From: an uncultured Flavobacteriales bacterium
GTDB taxonomy: Bacteria; Bacteroidota; Bacteroidia; Flavobacteriales_D; Sanyastnellaceae
Direction of reading: 5' to 3'
Assembly (NCBI GenBank): GCA_943787435.1
Contig: CALSMK010000023.1
Location: 1-38,720 of the forward strand
Length of the DNA stretch: 38,720 nucleotides
A model generated the notes under the pieces. It did no database searches. It was not told the origin of the DNA and saw only the letters and a list, made by a program, of their open reading frames with translations. Positions 9,973-17,610 of this stretch are shown in pieces. Within the stretch, counting starts at the first letter, position 1; every line of letters starts with the position of its first letter. The translations under genes and the position numbers were made by a program.

Positions 9973-10689
9973 TCAAAAAAGAAAGTCGTAGCCCTCGCTT
10001 TTCATCTTTTGGTAACGTTCACGGTCAAACGTGAACAGGCCACTGCCTTTGTGCTGGCCAATTTCCCCTCCTGTCGCTTTGCGGTTCAAGTCTTGAAGCA
10101 AAGGACTCTTGAACAGCTTCTTGCGGAAGTTCCTTTTGTCAAAGGTCTTTCCAAGGGCCTGCTCATACAGGGTCTGCAGTTGGCCAAGCGTAAACTCGTC
10201 GGGAAGGAGGTGAAAGCCCACTGGCCGGCGCTTTACGCGGCGCTTGAGACGTTCTCTGGCGTAGGCCACAACGTCATTGTGGTCAAACGCCAAGTCAGGA
10301 ACTCGGTCGACGGGGCTCCATTGAATGCCATGGTGTTCCCATTTTTCAGCCAAGAAATCGTCTTTGCGCACCAAGGCGTAGAAGGCCACATTGACCACCC
10401 TTCCAAGTGGGTGACGAAACACACTGCCAAAGGCTTTGAGCTGCTCGATGATTTCTGGGTCATCATAGCCAAACAAGCCATGGAACATGCTTCGGGCACT
10501 CAATGCCAATTCGTCTTGGGCCTCCAGATAACGGCTGGGCAGAAACAGGGCCCCCTCAAAAGGCTCCCTTTGGCTTCGGGTCAGCAACAATTGAAGTTGG
10601 CTGCCGTCAAAACCAAAGAGGACCAAACTCATGCTGAGCGCAACATTAAAGTCGGGGCTGTCTTGGGGGAATTTCAGCATTTCTGACAT
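9973..10689 (-). CDS. NrtR-like transcriptional regulator (degenerate Nudix + winged helix)
   Basis: 238-aa protein with an N-terminal Nudix-fold region (about 12-140) and a C-terminal winged-helix region (about 150-225, with FTLGQLQTLYEQALG and FDKRNFRKKL). This is the architecture of NrtR-family repressors, which use a Nudix domain as a ligand sensor in NAD or sugar metabolism. The Nudix box region (residues ~46-72, beginning GALFLPSRYL) lacks the REUXEE glutamates needed for metal binding; the equivalent stretch reads ARSMFHGLFG. Hydrolase activity is therefore unlikely and a sensor role is inferred. No NAD or pentose genes adjoin it, so its regulon cannot be read from context. The stop faces metK, and upstream lies the end of the lipoprotein gene on the same strand. 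Confidence 0.8.
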   Translation of the reverse strand: MSEMLKFPQDSPDFNVALSMSLVLFGFDGSQLQLLLTRSQREPFEGALFLPSRYLEAQDELALSARSMFHGLFGYDDPEIIEQLKAFGSVFRHPLGRVVNVAFYALVRKDDFLAEKWEHHGIQWSPVDRVPDLAFDHNDVVAYARERLKRRVKRRPVGFHLLPDEFTLGQLQTLYEQALGKTFDKRNFRKKLFKSPLLQDLNRKATGGEIGQHKGSGLFTFDRERYQKMKSEGYDFLF

Positions 10690-10743
10690 GCGTGCAAAGT
10701 TCTGTCGTAGACAGGTTAAACACGTTGTGTCAATGTGAAGTTC

Positions 10744-12162
10744 TCAAAGGGGACCGGGTCGATTGTGGGCAACACTTCCAGATGATCCCACTCCAGACAG
10801 ATTTCCAGACACATCGAGGTTGGGCAGTCCAATGGGTAACCAACCTTGTGCATCCAAGGCCATCCAAGTTTGTGCTTCACCAGGAGCAGGAGATTCCAGT
10901 ACCCAAGTGATGCCGTTTGCGCGGTCTTCCGCTGTGGCTTGAATGGGTTTGGGATGGGCCATTTGAAGGGGGACAGTCTCCTCCACCAACCATGTTCCTT
11001 CTCGGGAGAACCAGGATCGTCCGTCCTCGAGGCGGCCCGCATTGGAAACATCGGCAGAACCTGGGCAATTGCCCGATGCCAGCCCTGTGTTTCCATCCAT
11101 TTCTGTGAACCAGCGTCGAAACGTTCCGTCGGACTCAAGTCCTGCAGGATCCCCCAAAATGGAAATCAGCCACGCCTTTCCATTGGGTCCCAGTGACCCC
11201 GAGGCCTCGGGTGACCAGGTGATGGACTGGAGGCGAGCGCCCGTGTCCAAATCATGGCTGATCAAGCGAAGTTCGTTGGCTGCAGTGCGCGCCAAAACAA
11301 CCATGGCCCCTCCGAAAATGGAGGCGTCAACCAACGTCTCATCCTCGTCCAGAAGCCAGTTGGCCAAGATCAGGCCATCGTCATTCACCCATTGCACCCT
11401 GTCTGCCCAGCCCACCTCGGCAATGGCGGGGCCGCTCACCGAGGTCGATGGCCTTCTGACGAATCGAATGCCTCCGGTTTGGGGTGTCAGAGGAGGTTGG
11501 ATGGTCCACAACAAAGTGGCACCGTTGCTGGCAGTGGGCAGGGTCCAAGCGTTGAGTTGCTGGCCTCCCACCAGCATGGTTGCCTGACCATCGAGATGGA
11601 CCATGCTCGAAGCGGACTCAAAAGGGCCTTCATCCATGACCACTTCGCTGCTGCCATTGGCCAGGTGCTGCAGGGCCGCAGGTGAGGTGGTTTCCAAGAA
11701 CCAGAAGCCAGAACTGGTGAGGGGTTGACCGACCAAATTGGCGTAGGCAAAATCGGCGCCGACGGCCCCTTCTGAATCGGTGGCTGTGGCTGTGAGGAGC
11801 AGTGTCGTGCCCCCCGCTGGAAGGTTGGATGCCGCAGGGGTGTTCCATGTGGTGGACACGGTATCGACTGCATTCATGCCGCCAGGTTGAGGCGAGGTGC
11901 CCGCCTCTCCTGAAGAGCTCCACCATATTCCGCCTGTGCTGGGGCCAATGTCAATGCGCCAATTTGCCGGTGCAGTTTGTCCGCGGTCTGGCGCGGGGTT
12001 GGACAGCACAAATTCGAGCGTGACTGAAGCATCCGATGGCCATTCAGCCAATGAGCTTGGCCTGATCCACTCCACGGTGGGTGGTTGTTTTTCGGTTCTG
12101 CAACCGGTGAATAGCACGGCCAGCAGCGTCCATTTGGTACGAAAAATTCCCAGCGAATTCAC
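10744..12162 (-). CDS. Predicted lipoprotein of unknown function
   Basis: 472-aa protein when started at the GTG at 12162. That start gives a short basic N-terminus, a hydrophobic stretch (WTLLAVLF) and the lipobox LFTGC, so the mature protein should be lipid-anchored at the Cys at about residue 21. A longer in-frame reading to 12228 would bury the signal in an Arg-rich N-terminus and is less likely. The remainder is rich in Trp, Ser, Gly and Thr, with short beta-strand-like segments (about 60-150 resembling an Ig-like fold), and looks like a surface-exposed beta domain. No catalytic motif or known family was recognised. It is divergent from dnaB and ends about 50 bp before the NrtR-like gene, on the same strand. 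Confidence 0.75.
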   Translation of the reverse strand: MNSLGIFRTKWTLLAVLFTGCRTEKQPPTVEWIRPSSLAEWPSDASVTLEFVLSNPAPDRGQTAPANWRIDIGPSTGGIWWSSSGEAGTSPQPGGMNAVDTVSTTWNTPAASNLPAGGTTLLLTATATDSEGAVGADFAYANLVGQPLTSSGFWFLETTSPAALQHLANGSSEVVMDEGPFESASSMVHLDGQATMLVGGQQLNAWTLPTASNGATLLWTIQPPLTPQTGGIRFVRRPSTSVSGPAIAEVGWADRVQWVNDDGLILANWLLDEDETLVDASIFGGAMVVLARTAANELRLISHDLDTGARLQSITWSPEASGSLGPNGKAWLISILGDPAGLESDGTFRRWFTEMDGNTGLASGNCPGSADVSNAGRLEDGRSWFSREGTWLVEETVPLQMAHPKPIQATAEDRANGITWVLESPAPGEAQTWMALDAQGWLPIGLPNLDVSGNLSGVGSSGSVAHNRPGPL

Positions 12163-12163
12163 C

Positions 12164-12181
12164 CCACAATTTACGTTGTGG
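12164..12181. promoter_or_regulatory. Perfect 6-bp dyad in the lipoprotein/dnaB divergent region
   Basis: CCACAA and its reverse complement TTGTGG flank a 6-base spacer, giving an 18-bp perfect dyad. It lies immediately upstream of the lipoprotein GTG start at 12162 and inside the ~100-bp region shared with dnaB. It could be an operator or an mRNA hairpin near the start codon. No matching regulator can be named. Confidence 0.3.
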
Positions 12182-12265
12182 ATAGCCGTGTGGACGCGCC
12201 GTGAATACCTGCACGCGGTAGTCGGCAAATCAGGCCCTAATTTGGTTCTTCATCCCCGATTTCAC

Positions 12266-13804
12266 GTGTCCGACAATAAACCCCTGAGCGCCAAGCGCAA
12301 ATCCGCCCTCAAGGCACCTGCTATGGCTCCAGGCATGACTGGAATTGGCAAAAAACCGCCTCAGGCCATTGAACTGGAGGAAGCAGTTTTGGGGGCTTGC
12401 ATGCTCGAACAGTCTGCCGTGAATGCGGTGATTGACATCTTGGATCCGGCGGCGTTTTACAAAGACGCACACGGTGAGATTTATAAAGGGATCAAGGACT
12501 TGTTTGGCCGCGCCGAGCCCATCGACTTGCTCACGGTGACTGAGCAGTTGAGGAAGGATGGGACCCTAGGGTTTTGCGGAGGTCCAGCCTACGTGGCGGG
12601 ATTGACAGACCGCGTGGCCAGCACGGCCAATGTGGAAGCCCACGCGCGAATCGTGGCCCAAAAGTTCATTCAGAGGGAGTTGATTCGGATTTCGAGCGAA
12701 ACCATCGAGGCTGCATTCGAAGACACCACGGACGTCTTTGATTTGTTGGACCGTTCCGAGCAGCAGCTCTTTGAGGTGGCCGAAGGAAACATCCGCCAAG
12801 GCTACCAAGAAATGGGGGCTGTGATTCGTCAAGTCATCGATGGCATTGATCAGGCCCGATTGAATGAAGAGGGGGTGAGTGGAGTTCCCACTGGATTTAG
12901 TGATTTGGACAAAATCACGGGTGGATGGCAGAAGTCAGACATGGTGGTCCTTGCTGCACGTCCGGGCATGGGAAAGACAGCCTTTGTGCTGTCCATGGCC
13001 AGGAACATGGCCGTTGATCACGGAGTGCCTGTGGCCGTCTTCTCTTTGGAAATGAGTTCGGCCCAATTGGTGCAACGTTTGGTGGCGGCCGAGTCCGAAT
13101 TGAGCTCAGAAAAGTTCAGAAAGGGTGACCTGGAGGACTATGAGTATCAGCAGCTTCAAACCCGGATCAAAAAGTTGGCCAAGGCCAAATTGTTCATTGA
13201 TGACACGCCAGCGCTGAGTGTGTTTGAGTTGCGCGCAAAATGCCGCCGACTGAAGCAGAAGCACGGTGTCAACATGATCATCATTGACTACCTGCAGTTG
13301 ATGACAGCGGGAAGTGACAGCAGCAAAGGCAACCGAGAGCAAGAGATTTCGACCATCAGTCGATCCATCAAGAGCATTGCGAAAGAGCTGGATGTTCCGG
13401 TGATTGCCCTGTCTCAGCTGTCTCGTTCAGTGGAAACTCGGGGAGGGGACAAACGCCCCATCCTTTCCGACCTGCGTGAATCCGGTGCCATTGAGCAGGA
13501 TGCGGACATTGTGTGCTTTATCTACCGACCTGAGTACTATGGCCTCACGGAGGATGCCGACGGAATGGACACAGAAAACATGGGGGAACTCATTGTGGCC
13601 AAGCACAGAAATGGAGGTTTGGACACTGTGAAGTTGAGGTTCACAAAGCACCTTGCGAAGTTCTCCGATTACAATGCTTTTGCTGAGAGTCCATTCGATG
13701 GAGGAGGGGCCATGGCGCCCAATGCGGATTTTGAAAGTGGAGGAGCCAAAACCAGAACTGTGGGATCCAAGATGAATGGACCCGGCGAAGAATCTCCATT
13801 CTGA
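12266..13804 (+). CDS. dnaB: Replicative DNA helicase DnaB
   Basis: Hexameric 5'-3' helicase that unwinds DNA at the replication fork. The N-terminal domain begins with PPQAIELEEAVLGACML and continues with the primase-interacting region. The RecA-like motor has a Walker A motif ARPGMGKTA near residue 230, a Walker B-like IIIDYLQLM near 340, and SQLSRSVETR near 387. The GTG at 12266 gives 513 aa and about 34 residues before PPQA, as in other Bacteroidota. An ATG at 12323 is the alternative. The open frame extends further upstream to 11897, but that part is antisense to the lipoprotein gene and has no DnaB similarity. No intein is present, since the motor motifs are contiguous. Confidence 0.95.
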   Translation: MSDNKPLSAKRKSALKAPAMAPGMTGIGKKPPQAIELEEAVLGACMLEQSAVNAVIDILDPAAFYKDAHGEIYKGIKDLFGRAEPIDLLTVTEQLRKDGTLGFCGGPAYVAGLTDRVASTANVEAHARIVAQKFIQRELIRISSETIEAAFEDTTDVFDLLDRSEQQLFEVAEGNIRQGYQEMGAVIRQVIDGIDQARLNEEGVSGVPTGFSDLDKITGGWQKSDMVVLAARPGMGKTAFVLSMARNMAVDHGVPVAVFSLEMSSAQLVQRLVAAESELSSEKFRKGDLEDYEYQQLQTRIKKLAKAKLFIDDTPALSVFELRAKCRRLKQKHGVNMIIIDYLQLMTAGSDSSKGNREQEISTISRSIKSIAKELDVPVIALSQLSRSVETRGGDKRPILSDLRESGAIEQDADIVCFIYRPEYYGLTEDADGMDTENMGELIVAKHRNGGLDTVKLRFTKHLAKFSDYNAFAESPFDGGGAMAPNADFESGGAKTRTVGSKMNGPGEESPF

Positions 13805-13858
13805 GGCGTTTCGGCTTTCTTCGGATTCAGGGGGCCATGTCAGATTACCTTTGAAGAC

Positions 13859-15133
13859 ATGTTTGCACGACGCGGTCTCTCTGTTTTCTTTCTTGCCTGC
13901 TTTCTTGCCTGTTCAGGTTGGGTTCAAGCGAGCAAGTTGCTCATTCCTATGGACGGTGGACAGTCGAATCACCTCAAGGCCTATGGGGTCGCATTTTGGG
14001 TGCTGGAGCAAGGGCTCGAAGTCGAGTGGTTGCTCAATTACAGAGGAGGCAGTTTTCTGATTCCTTCGGCTCCGGTCATTTCCAGCGAATGCACCATCCG
14101 AGGGGTTGATTTTGAGCCATTGGCTGACGTTCAAGCCCGACAAATCCTGAACGGCATAGCCGACCCAGAAGTCAACCAGCAACGGGTCAAATTGGAGGTG
14201 GCACCCAAAGTGGCAGTGTACAGCCCCAAGAGCAAGTTGCCATGGGACGATGCGGTCACGATGGTCTTGACTTTTGCAGAGATTCCGTATGATGTGGTCT
14301 ATGATGCAGAGGTGATGGCTGGAGATTTGGTCAAGTACGATTGGTTGCACTTGCATCACGAAGACTTCACCGGTCAATACGGCAAATTCTACCGTTCCTA
14401 TCGAAATGCGGCTTGGTACCAGGAAGAGCAAGCCCGTCAAGAGGCCAGCGCTGCTTCATTGGGTTTCTCCAAGGTGAGTGAGATGAAGCGCGCTGTGGCC
14501 TTGGAGATGCGAAACTTCGTCCTGGGTGGTGGATTCCTGTTTACCATGTGTTCTGGGACCGACAGCTTTGACATCGCTTTGGCAGCCCAAGAAACGGACA
14601 TTTGTGAGCCCATGTTTGATGGTGATCCAGGCGACCCGCTGGCGCAGCAGAAGTTGGATTTTGAACAGGGCTTTGCCTTCTGGAATTACCGTTTGGTTAG
14701 AGACCCCATGGTGTATGAATTCAGCGATGTAGATGCCACGGAAGAGCACGGCAAGCTGAAGGAGTTGAAGGATTTCTTTACGCTGTTTGACTTTTCTGCG
14801 AAGTGGGATGTGATTCCCACGATGCTCACCCAAAGCCATGAGCGGGTGATCCACGGATTTATGGGGCAAACAACGGCCTTCAGAAAGAACTTCGTGCGTC
14901 CAGACGTGACCATTTTAGGAGAGAGCAGAAGTGTAGGGTCGGTCAAGTACCTGCACGGAACTTTGGGAGAGGGCCAATGGAGTTACTATGGTGGCCACGA
15001 TCCGGAAGATTACCGGCATTTGGTCAATGACCCACCTACAGATTTGAATTTGCACCCGAATTCACCTGGATACAGGCTGATCCTGAACAACATTCTTTTC
15101 CCAGCATCGCGGGAGAAAAAAAGGAAAACGTAA
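13859..15133 (+). CDS. Conserved exported protein of unknown function (homologues often labelled asparagine synthetase B)
   Basis: 424-aa protein with a clear Sec signal peptide: basic MFARR, a hydrophobic core rich in Phe/Leu/Ala, and cleavage likely after VQA near residue 24. The mature part starts SKLLIPMDGGQSNHLKAYG and contains LNYRGGSFLIP, HLHHEDFTGQYGKFY, a GGGFLFTMCSGTDSFDIA stretch resembling the nucleophile region of a class-I glutamine-amidotransferase-like fold, and a C-terminal YGGHDPEDY. From memory, related Bacteroidota proteins are often annotated as asparagine synthetase B. I see neither the N-terminal Cys nucleophile nor the AMP-binding domain of that enzyme, and the signal peptide puts it outside the cytoplasm, so that name is probably wrong. 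It follows dnaB by 54 bp on the same strand. Confidence 0.85.
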   Translation: MFARRGLSVFFLACFLACSGWVQASKLLIPMDGGQSNHLKAYGVAFWVLEQGLEVEWLLNYRGGSFLIPSAPVISSECTIRGVDFEPLADVQARQILNGIADPEVNQQRVKLEVAPKVAVYSPKSKLPWDDAVTMVLTFAEIPYDVVYDAEVMAGDLVKYDWLHLHHEDFTGQYGKFYRSYRNAAWYQEEQARQEASAASLGFSKVSEMKRAVALEMRNFVLGGGFLFTMCSGTDSFDIALAAQETDICEPMFDGDPGDPLAQQKLDFEQGFAFWNYRLVRDPMVYEFSDVDATEEHGKLKELKDFFTLFDFSAKWDVIPTMLTQSHERVIHGFMGQTTAFRKNFVRPDVTILGESRSVGSVKYLHGTLGEGQWSYYGGHDPEDYRHLVNDPPTDLNLHPNSPGYRLILNNILFPASREKKRKT

Positions 15134-15142
15134 AAGGGGAAT

Positions 15143-15727
15143 TCAGTCCTGTTGGACGGTGATGATCAAGGTGAACAATTCCCGTTCATTGTCTTGAGAA
15201 TCGAATCGATATTCGATGGGGCCGCTTGCTTTTTTAGCCAAGCTGAGCAGTCCAAGTCCGGCACCTCCTTTGTCTGAAAGTTCGCCGTTGCAGAGGGTTT
15301 CGATGTAAGCTTTTCGCAAAGCGTCTGGCTCCATTCCGTTGATTTCGCTGAGTCTGTGACTCAAGAGCTGCCTCATTTCAAAATCGACCATGTTGCCACA
15401 CTGAACTTGGAACCCAATGGGTGTGGCCTCGAGGGTCAAATACAGTTGAGTAAAACCATCGTCTTCGATGAGCCCGTGTCGCATCACATTTTGAAGGCAT
15501 TCAATCAGCACATTGCCAATCCGCTTCATCATGGTGCGCCCTCCTGCAGCAGCTGCGCTCTTTTCGGCCAGCGCCAAAAGCCCCTCCATTCCTGCTGAAT
15601 CCACTGGGCCGATGTAAGAAAGCAAGGTGCCGTAACGGTCCTCAAAACCATGGTCCTTTTGCAGGACAGCTCGCAACTCCCGTTGCAAGATTGCTAGGTT
15701 ATTGGATCCACTATTCGACATACTCAA
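15143..15727 (-). CDS. SiaB-family protein kinase-like protein (GHKL ATPase fold)
   Basis: 194-aa cytoplasmic protein with the features of a stand-alone HATPase domain. An N-box-like IECLQNVMRHG lies at about 75-85, and a G-box-like GGAGLGLLSLAKKA at about 154-167. There is no His-kinase dimerisation domain and no transmembrane segment. This matches the SiaB-type (DUF6272) kinases, which phosphorylate STAS-type anti-sigma-factor antagonists or act in biofilm signalling. The partner SiaC-like protein is not next to it here, so the role is inferred from fold only. The gene converges on the exported protein gene with 9 bp between their ends. Confidence 0.8.
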   Translation of the reverse strand: MSMSNSGSNNLAILQRELRAVLQKDHGFEDRYGTLLSYIGPVDSAGMEGLLALAEKSAAAAGGRTMMKRIGNVLIECLQNVMRHGLIEDDGFTQLYLTLEATPIGFQVQCGNMVDFEMRQLLSHRLSEINGMEPDALRKAYIETLCNGELSDKGGAGLGLLSLAKKASGPIEYRFDSQDNERELFTLIITVQQD

Positions 15728-15871
15728 GTTTTGGCCCTACTAATTTACAGAAATAATCGACGAGTTCGACTTTTTTCCGAATGAAATTTCTTCAGATTCC
15801 CGAATTTACCCGGAGAATGCCTTTAAACGGGCTGAAGCCAGGTACTTTTTTCCACATCGCCGATGGATCTC

Positions 15872-16138
15872 CTAGGCGGCTTGATACCCCCTCATGAGAC
15901 CTTGGGGCACAATGGGTGTGCCATTCGGTTGGTGCAACATGGCGTAAAACTCGGGTCGGCAGAAATGGAGCGACCCGCGATAGCGGCGGCCATTCAAATG
16001 GGCATGCCAAACTCCGACCGCGGTTTGCTTGAGTTCTTTCCAAGCAAAATGGCTGAACCCTTCAGGGCATGGGAAGCGCTGAATGTGGGCCCGAACGGCG
16101 GCCAAATCGGTGATGGTGGGGTGTGCAATTGTGGTCAT
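15872..16138 (-). CDS. Small protein of unknown function (second gene of an overlapping pair)
   Basis: 88-aa product starting MTTIAHPTI. The ATG at 16138-16136 shares its A with the TGA stop of the gene upstream (TGATG), a strong sign of translational coupling, and this decides the start. A longer in-frame reading to 16330 would overlap that gene. The sequence has many aromatic and His residues (FSHFAWKEL, VGVWHAHLNGRRYRG, FCRPEFYAML) and no signal peptide or membrane segment. I recognise no family. It is the last of a leftward group after DUF554, WYL and the small partner gene. Confidence 0.6.
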   Translation of the reverse strand: MTTIAHPTITDLAAVRAHIQRFPCPEGFSHFAWKELKQTAVGVWHAHLNGRRYRGSLHFCRPEFYAMLHQPNGTPIVPQGLMRGYQAA

Positions 16139-16488
16139 CAGGCTGCGGATTGAAGGGGTGAAATGTTCCGGCTTGATGAGGTGCCGAACTGAAGCGGCTG
16201 GCCTAAAATGGTGGGAACTTGAAGGAGGTTCCAGCGATGTAAACCTGAGGTGTCTGAGGTCACATTGAAATTTCGAAAAGCGTCGAGAATTGCAACGGCG
16301 GACTTGCGGTTTGCCCGCTCCCTTAGCCATTGTGAGAAGGTGGCGTAGGGAAGGCTGAGTTTGTACAACTGGCCAGTTGGAGATTGGCAGCTGAGGTGGA
16401 CCTCAAATTGGATTCCAGCATAGGCGATGGAAAGGACTTGAATGTCCGAGGTTGTAGGCAGGGGGTGGACGGTGGTGGAAGCGTTCAT
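16138..16488 (-). CDS. Small protein of unknown function (first gene of an overlapping pair)
   Basis: 116-aa product starting MNASTTVHPLP at the ATG at 16488. A GTG at 16503 in the same frame would add five residues. It contains LPYATFSQWLRERANRKSAVAILDAFRNFN, a helical, mildly basic stretch, and no export signal. No family was recognised. The stop overlaps the next small gene. Upstream are a 7-bp dyad and the end of the WYL regulator gene 78 bp away on the same strand, so the pair may be controlled by that regulator; this is inference from position only. Confidence 0.6.
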   Translation of the reverse strand: MNASTTVHPLPTTSDIQVLSIAYAGIQFEVHLSCQSPTGQLYKLSLPYATFSQWLRERANRKSAVAILDAFRNFNVTSDTSGLHRWNLLQVPTILGQPLQFGTSSSRNISPLQSAA

Positions 16489-16509
16489 GGTACAACGATC
16501 CACGTCGGG

Positions 16510-16528
16510 TCCGTAAGGGATTTACGGA
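16510..16528. promoter_or_regulatory. Perfect 7-bp dyad between the WYL gene and the small gene pair
   Basis: TCCGTAA and TTACGGA flank a 5-base spacer (GGGAT), and the arms extend imperfectly outward into GGG/CCC. On the minus strand a run of eight T at 16540-16533 precedes it, and the small gene pair starts 22 bp beyond it. Position and symmetry suit an operator or an mRNA hairpin in the leader of the pair. Confidence 0.4.
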
Positions 16529-16566
16529 GCCCAAAAAAAATGTCCTTCGGGATGGTTTATCCTGGT

Positions 16567-17607
16567 TTATTGGGCCCCATCCTGCAGCCCATCCAAGGCT
16601 TTTTGATGGATTTTTGCGATGTCTTCCACCCAGTCTTCAGGGCCCAATGGAATGATGTCTGCTCCAAACCCCAGCATCCATTGATTCAATTCATAAGTGG
16701 GGTGAACGTCAATGGCATAGCACTTCCATCCTGGCCTTGGTGCCGGTGCTTCAAAAGGCCTTTGCGAGGCGTGAATGGGCTGACTGTCGAGGTAGTGAGA
16801 GAGAAGAGGAGCGGCGGCCCACCGAAACTCTCGGACCCCTTGTGATCCTGCGGTGATGCCCAGGGAGTCCTTGAAGTATTTGTCTGCATCGAACTTTGGG
16901 TCTCGGACAAACCGAGCGTCATCCAATACCACGCCGTTCATTCGGTCCAAGGCAAAAGTTCTGACCTCAGGGGCACCTTCAGGCTTGCCAATGAGGTACC
17001 ATCGGTTGCGGTACTCTTTGAGCAAATACGGTTCAATGCAGCGTTCAGTCTGCTGGCCACCTTCGGCGGTGAATTTGCTGTAGTTGAACCTCACCGCTTG
17101 TTTTTCGCTGATCCCGGACATGAGCACTGCAATGTGCTCAGTCCCCAGTGTTTTTGGTGCCTGCTCAAATTGCACGTGTTGGTCCAGTCGGTCTCCTTGG
17201 GCGGTGGCGTGGACCCGTTCGAAAATCCGTCCAATCGCCGACTGGTACTGCTGGAACACAGGCATGTCGCGGAATTGAAGCAAGGTGAGTGTTGCGAAGC
17301 GCAGGGCCTGAAGGTCTTGCTCTTGAAGGTTGAGCCCGCTGATGCTGTAATCGGGGTCGTCATATTCATAACCCCTGTGCTCGGCGCTGTAAACAATGGG
17401 GGCGTGGTAGCCAAGGTCATTTTCGTTCCTCATGGCCCACAGGTCCTTCTCGATGGTCGAGATGCTAATTCTGTCACCTTCGCTGCCATAGAGTCCTTCT
17501 TCACAGGCTGTGCGCAGGGCCTCTTTGGAGGGGTAGGGGCGCATTTTATTGGTCAAGCATCGGTCAATGATGCGGTACCGGAGCAGGGCGTATTTGTTGG
17601 CGGGCAT
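16567..17607 (-). CDS. WYL-domain transcriptional regulator
   Basis: 346-aa regulator with an N-terminal helix-turn-helix region (about 1-80, containing ISISTIEKDLWAMRN) and a WYL ligand-sensing domain (about 130-215) carrying the diagnostic RWYLIG and FALDRM. A C-terminal extension domain follows, ending QKALDGLQDGAQ. WYL proteins sense nucleic acids or nucleotides and control DNA-damage, defence or metabolic genes. The ATG at 17607 lies 3 bp after the DUF554 stop, so the two genes are almost certainly one transcript. Two unknown small genes lie downstream. No defence nuclease or toxin is recognisable nearby, so I do not assign a defence role. Confidence 0.88.
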   Translation of the reverse strand: MPANKYALLRYRIIDRCLTNKMRPYPSKEALRTACEEGLYGSEGDRISISTIEKDLWAMRNENDLGYHAPIVYSAEHRGYEYDDPDYSISGLNLQEQDLQALRFATLTLLQFRDMPVFQQYQSAIGRIFERVHATAQGDRLDQHVQFEQAPKTLGTEHIAVLMSGISEKQAVRFNYSKFTAEGGQQTERCIEPYLLKEYRNRWYLIGKPEGAPEVRTFALDRMNGVVLDDARFVRDPKFDADKYFKDSLGITAGSQGVREFRWAAAPLLSHYLDSQPIHASQRPFEAPAPRPGWKCYAIDVHPTYELNQWMLGFGADIIPLGPEDWVEDIAKIHQKALDGLQDGAQ

Positions 17608-17610
17608 GGC

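Noticed and set aside
9943-9985. Terminator between metK and the NrtR-like gene
   Set aside because: CCTTTC/GAAAGG can pair but the run that follows on the + strand is A, and on the minus strand the T-run precedes the stem.
10009-10686. 225-codon open frame on the + strand
   Set aside because: Antisense to the NrtR-like regulator over nearly its full length; no family features.
11897-12265. N-terminal extension of the DnaB frame
   Set aside because: Opposite the lipoprotein gene and without DnaB similarity; the helicase homology begins near 12360.
16045-17610. WYL-controlled defence island
   Set aside because: A WYL regulator alone is not enough; no nuclease, helicase, toxin or reverse transcriptase lies nearby.
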